Source: Pseudomonadota bacterium (lineage in GTDB: Bacteria > Pseudomonadota > Gammaproteobacteria > Burkholderiales > Burkholderiaceae_C). Taken from it: 8,075 bases of DNA. A program made the position numbers and the translations under genes. The notes under the pieces are model-generated. The model ran no database searches, had not been told where the DNA came from, and saw nothing but the letters and a program-made list of their open reading frames with translations. Shown one piece after another: positions 7,077 to 8,075 of the stretch; the stretch's first letter is position 1; each line of letters begins with the position of its first letter. The DNA lies in the NCBI GenBank assembly GCA_023422975.1, contig JAFAGF010000155.1:1-8075 (forward strand), given 5' to 3'.

Positions 7077-7382
7077 ATGGCGTTTTCTGACACGGTTTCC
7101 TCTGCCCAAGCTGACCTAGAAAAACTGGTTACGGATGTGCGCGGTCTGCTGGCCAGCAAAGATCTGGACGCCATCCCGCAAATCAGCGTGCTGCGCCAAA
7201 AGCTCGATGATGGTGTGTACCGCGCCCGTGAAAGCACATTGAATGCTGCGCACGAAGCAGCGCGCCAAGCCAAGGAAGCTGCTTATGTGGCTGATCGTTA
7301 TGCGCACGACGAGCCATGGCGTGTGGCCGGTGCTGCGCTGGCAGTGGGTGCGTTGCTGGGCTTTTTGCTGGCACGTCGCTAA
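7077..7382 (+). CDS. DUF883 family protein (ElaB/YqjD-like), tail-anchored membrane protein
   Basis: This 101-residue protein has the DUF883 layout: an amphipathic, Ala-rich helical N-terminal part (about 1-78) and one C-terminal membrane helix (about 82-98) introduced by DEPWRVAG and ending LLARR. The E. coli relatives YqjD and ElaB sit in the inner membrane by this tail, bind ribosomes through their N-terminal part, and rise in stationary phase. That role is family knowledge, not seen here. ATG 7077 has a good Shine-Dalgarno AAAGG (7064-7068) eight bases ahead. Upstream (6948-7076), TTGCTA (7011) with TGTGAT (7035), or TTGACC (7023) with TTCCAT (7046), are only weak promoter candidates. The gene stands 129 nt after the oxidoreductase and 188 nt before the YqjE-like gene, which is its usual partner in Proteobacteria. 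Confidence 0.9.
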   Translation: MAFSDTVSSAQADLEKLVTDVRGLLASKDLDAIPQISVLRQKLDDGVYRARESTLNAAHEAARQAKEAAYVADRYAHDEPWRVAGAALAVGALLGFLLARR

Positions 7383-7447
7383 GCGCTGCTGACACGACCT
7401 TGGATGCATTGGCGCTTGGCCCCAGCTTACTTCTGTGTACTGTCTGC

Positions 7448-7523
7448 GGCGCTGCGCCTTGCCTCCATCGCAAATTGGAGGTTCTCGATTGGCTGGGTTG
7501 TGCGTGAGTGGCACTCAGCTCAC
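7448..7523. repeat. Group of short dyads between the DUF883 and YqjE-like genes
   Basis: Three symmetrical elements lie in the 188-nt spacer (7383-7570). GGCGC-T-GCGCC occupies 7448-7458. A hairpin pairs CCTCCA (7462-7467) with TGGAGG (7476-7481) and is followed by TTCTCGATT, too poor in T for a confident terminator. TGAGTG-G-CACTCA lies at 7505-7517, overlapping a wider GTGAG/CTCAC pair (7504-7508 with 7519-7523). They may be a weak terminator plus a protein-binding site separating the two genes, or chance. The rest of the spacer holds no gene that I can see. Confidence 0.3.
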
Positions 7524-7570
7524 CAGCTTTTTGACACCTTCAGCTCACAGCCTCGCAAAGGAAATATGCC

Positions 7571-7966
7571 GTGAATTGGATGTCGATTCTTGGATTGGAA
7601 AACTTGTCTGCTCGCATGCGGGCCAATCTCAATGAAGGAGCCATCGCGGCAGAAGACCGCATTGCGCTAGCGCGCCTGGAATGGACTGCGCAAAAGCAGC
7701 GTTTGCAAGCCATTGTGGTGCTGGGTGTAGTGCTGGGAGGGCTGACGATTGTGGCGCTGGTGCTGCTGTCGCTGGCCGTGCTGGTGCACTTTTGGGATTC
7801 GCCGCAGCGCGGCGTGGTGGCATGGGTGATTGCAGGGGTGTGGATGCTGGCGTGGCTGAGCACCTTGGTGCTGCTGCTGTCGGCCCTGCGCAAATCCAGC
7901 CATCCCTTTGCGCTGACCCGTGCCGAGCTGGCGCAGGACTGGGCTTTGATGAAGGAGAAGCTGTGA
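7571..7966 (+). CDS. YqjE-type 'phage holin family' membrane protein
   Basis: The 131-residue product has a helical N-terminal part with the conserved-looking EGAIAAEDRIALARLEW (22-38). Two membrane helices follow (about 47-73 and 81-106) around a short HFWDSPQRG turn, then a C-terminal FALTRAELAQDW segment. This matches the YqjE family, which databases name 'phage holin family' although its members are chromosomal inner-membrane proteins found beside DUF883 genes. It is not evidence of a prophage. GTG 7571 is preferred because AAAGGA (7557-7562) lies eight bases upstream; the in-frame ATG 7580 would fit less well. The stop overlaps the next gene's GTG, so the two are translationally coupled. 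The molecular role of the family is not settled. Confidence 0.88.
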   Translation: MNWMSILGLENLSARMRANLNEGAIAAEDRIALARLEWTAQKQRLQAIVVLGVVLGGLTIVALVLLSLAVLVHFWDSPQRGVVAWVIAGVWMLAWLSTLVLLLSALRKSSHPFALTRAELAQDWALMKEKL

Positions 7967-8075
7967 GCCATTCGGCAACTACCTCCACAACCGCTGTGCC
8001 GCCGCACGCGGAAACACCGTTGGTCATTACTGCCGTGGCTGCTTTGGAGCAGGACGTGCGTTGGCTGCAGGCCAG
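7963..8075 (+). CDS. Start of a third gene of the DUF883/YqjE cluster (partial, cut by the window end)
   Basis: A frame opens at GTG 7963, overlapping the YqjE-like stop as GTGA, with AGGAG (7953-7957) five bases upstream. It stays open for 37 codons to the window end. The visible N-terminus begins MSHSATTSTTAVPP and continues into VITAVAALEQDVRWLQA, a polar Thr/Pro-rich lead into a probable helix. In other Proteobacteria a YqjK-like protein follows YqjE, so this is a candidate, but the fragment shows no motif that confirms it. The coupling and ribosome-binding site make it a likely real gene; the product is unknown. Confidence 0.65.
   Translation, partial: MSHSATTSTTAVPPHAETPLVITAVAALEQDVRWLQA

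Noticed and set aside
7531..7559. TTGACA as a promoter for the YqjE-like gene
   Set aside because: The hexamer 17-18 nt downstream (CGCAAA/GCAAAG) is unlike TATAAT. A start there would also cut away the AAAGGA ribosome-binding site.
7571..7966. Prophage lysis (holin) gene
   Set aside because: The 'phage holin' family name covers chromosomal YqjE proteins. The neighbour is a DUF883 gene and no endolysin, spanin or phage structural gene is present.

Overview
The window is about 8 kb of GC-rich, densely coding bacterial chromosome. The protein families, their similarity to proteins I remember, and the gene order point to a betaproteobacterium of the order Burkholderiales, most likely family Comamonadaceae (Acidovorax/Comamonas relatives). 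I see no rRNA, tRNA, CRISPR array, insertion sequence, phage structural gene or att site. It reads as ordinary core chromosome.

Layout. (1) 58-1842, plus strand: zapE, an AFG1-type ATPase of cell division, followed 9 nt later by an exported, charged, probably coiled-coil protein of unknown function. (2) 1849-1933: a strong, branched, intrinsic-terminator-like structure ending in seven T's, right in front of the next gene. (3) 1949-3994, plus strand: a complete iron-sulfur superfamily 2 DNA helicase, closer to YoaA than to DinG. (4) 3995-4207: a convergent spacer with a GC-rich hairpin followed by TTTT and two more small hairpins. (5) 4208-5464, minus strand: a membrane diguanylate cyclase with about seven transmembrane segments and a complete GGEEF domain with an RxxD inhibitory site. 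(6) 5465-5837: a divergent spacer of 373 nt with no convincing gene. (7) 5838-6947, plus strand: an FAD-dependent oxidoreductase of the L-2-hydroxyglutarate dehydrogenase (LhgO) type. (8) 7077-8075, plus strand: a small membrane-protein cluster: a DUF883 (ElaB/YqjD-like) tail-anchored protein, a YqjE-type 'phage holin family' two-helix membrane protein, and the first 37 codons of a third gene that overlaps it by GTGA.

How the genes relate. zapE and the following gene are probably cotranscribed, and so are the YqjE-like gene and the partial gene after it. The helicase, the cyclase and the oxidoreductase look like independent transcription units. Their functions (DNA repair, c-di-GMP signalling, 2-hydroxyacid oxidation) do not make an obvious joint pathway. 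I found no convincing undescribed multi-gene system. The points most worth checking are the terminator-like leader of the helicase, the hairpin cluster between the helicase and cyclase genes, and the unassigned exported CX8C protein.
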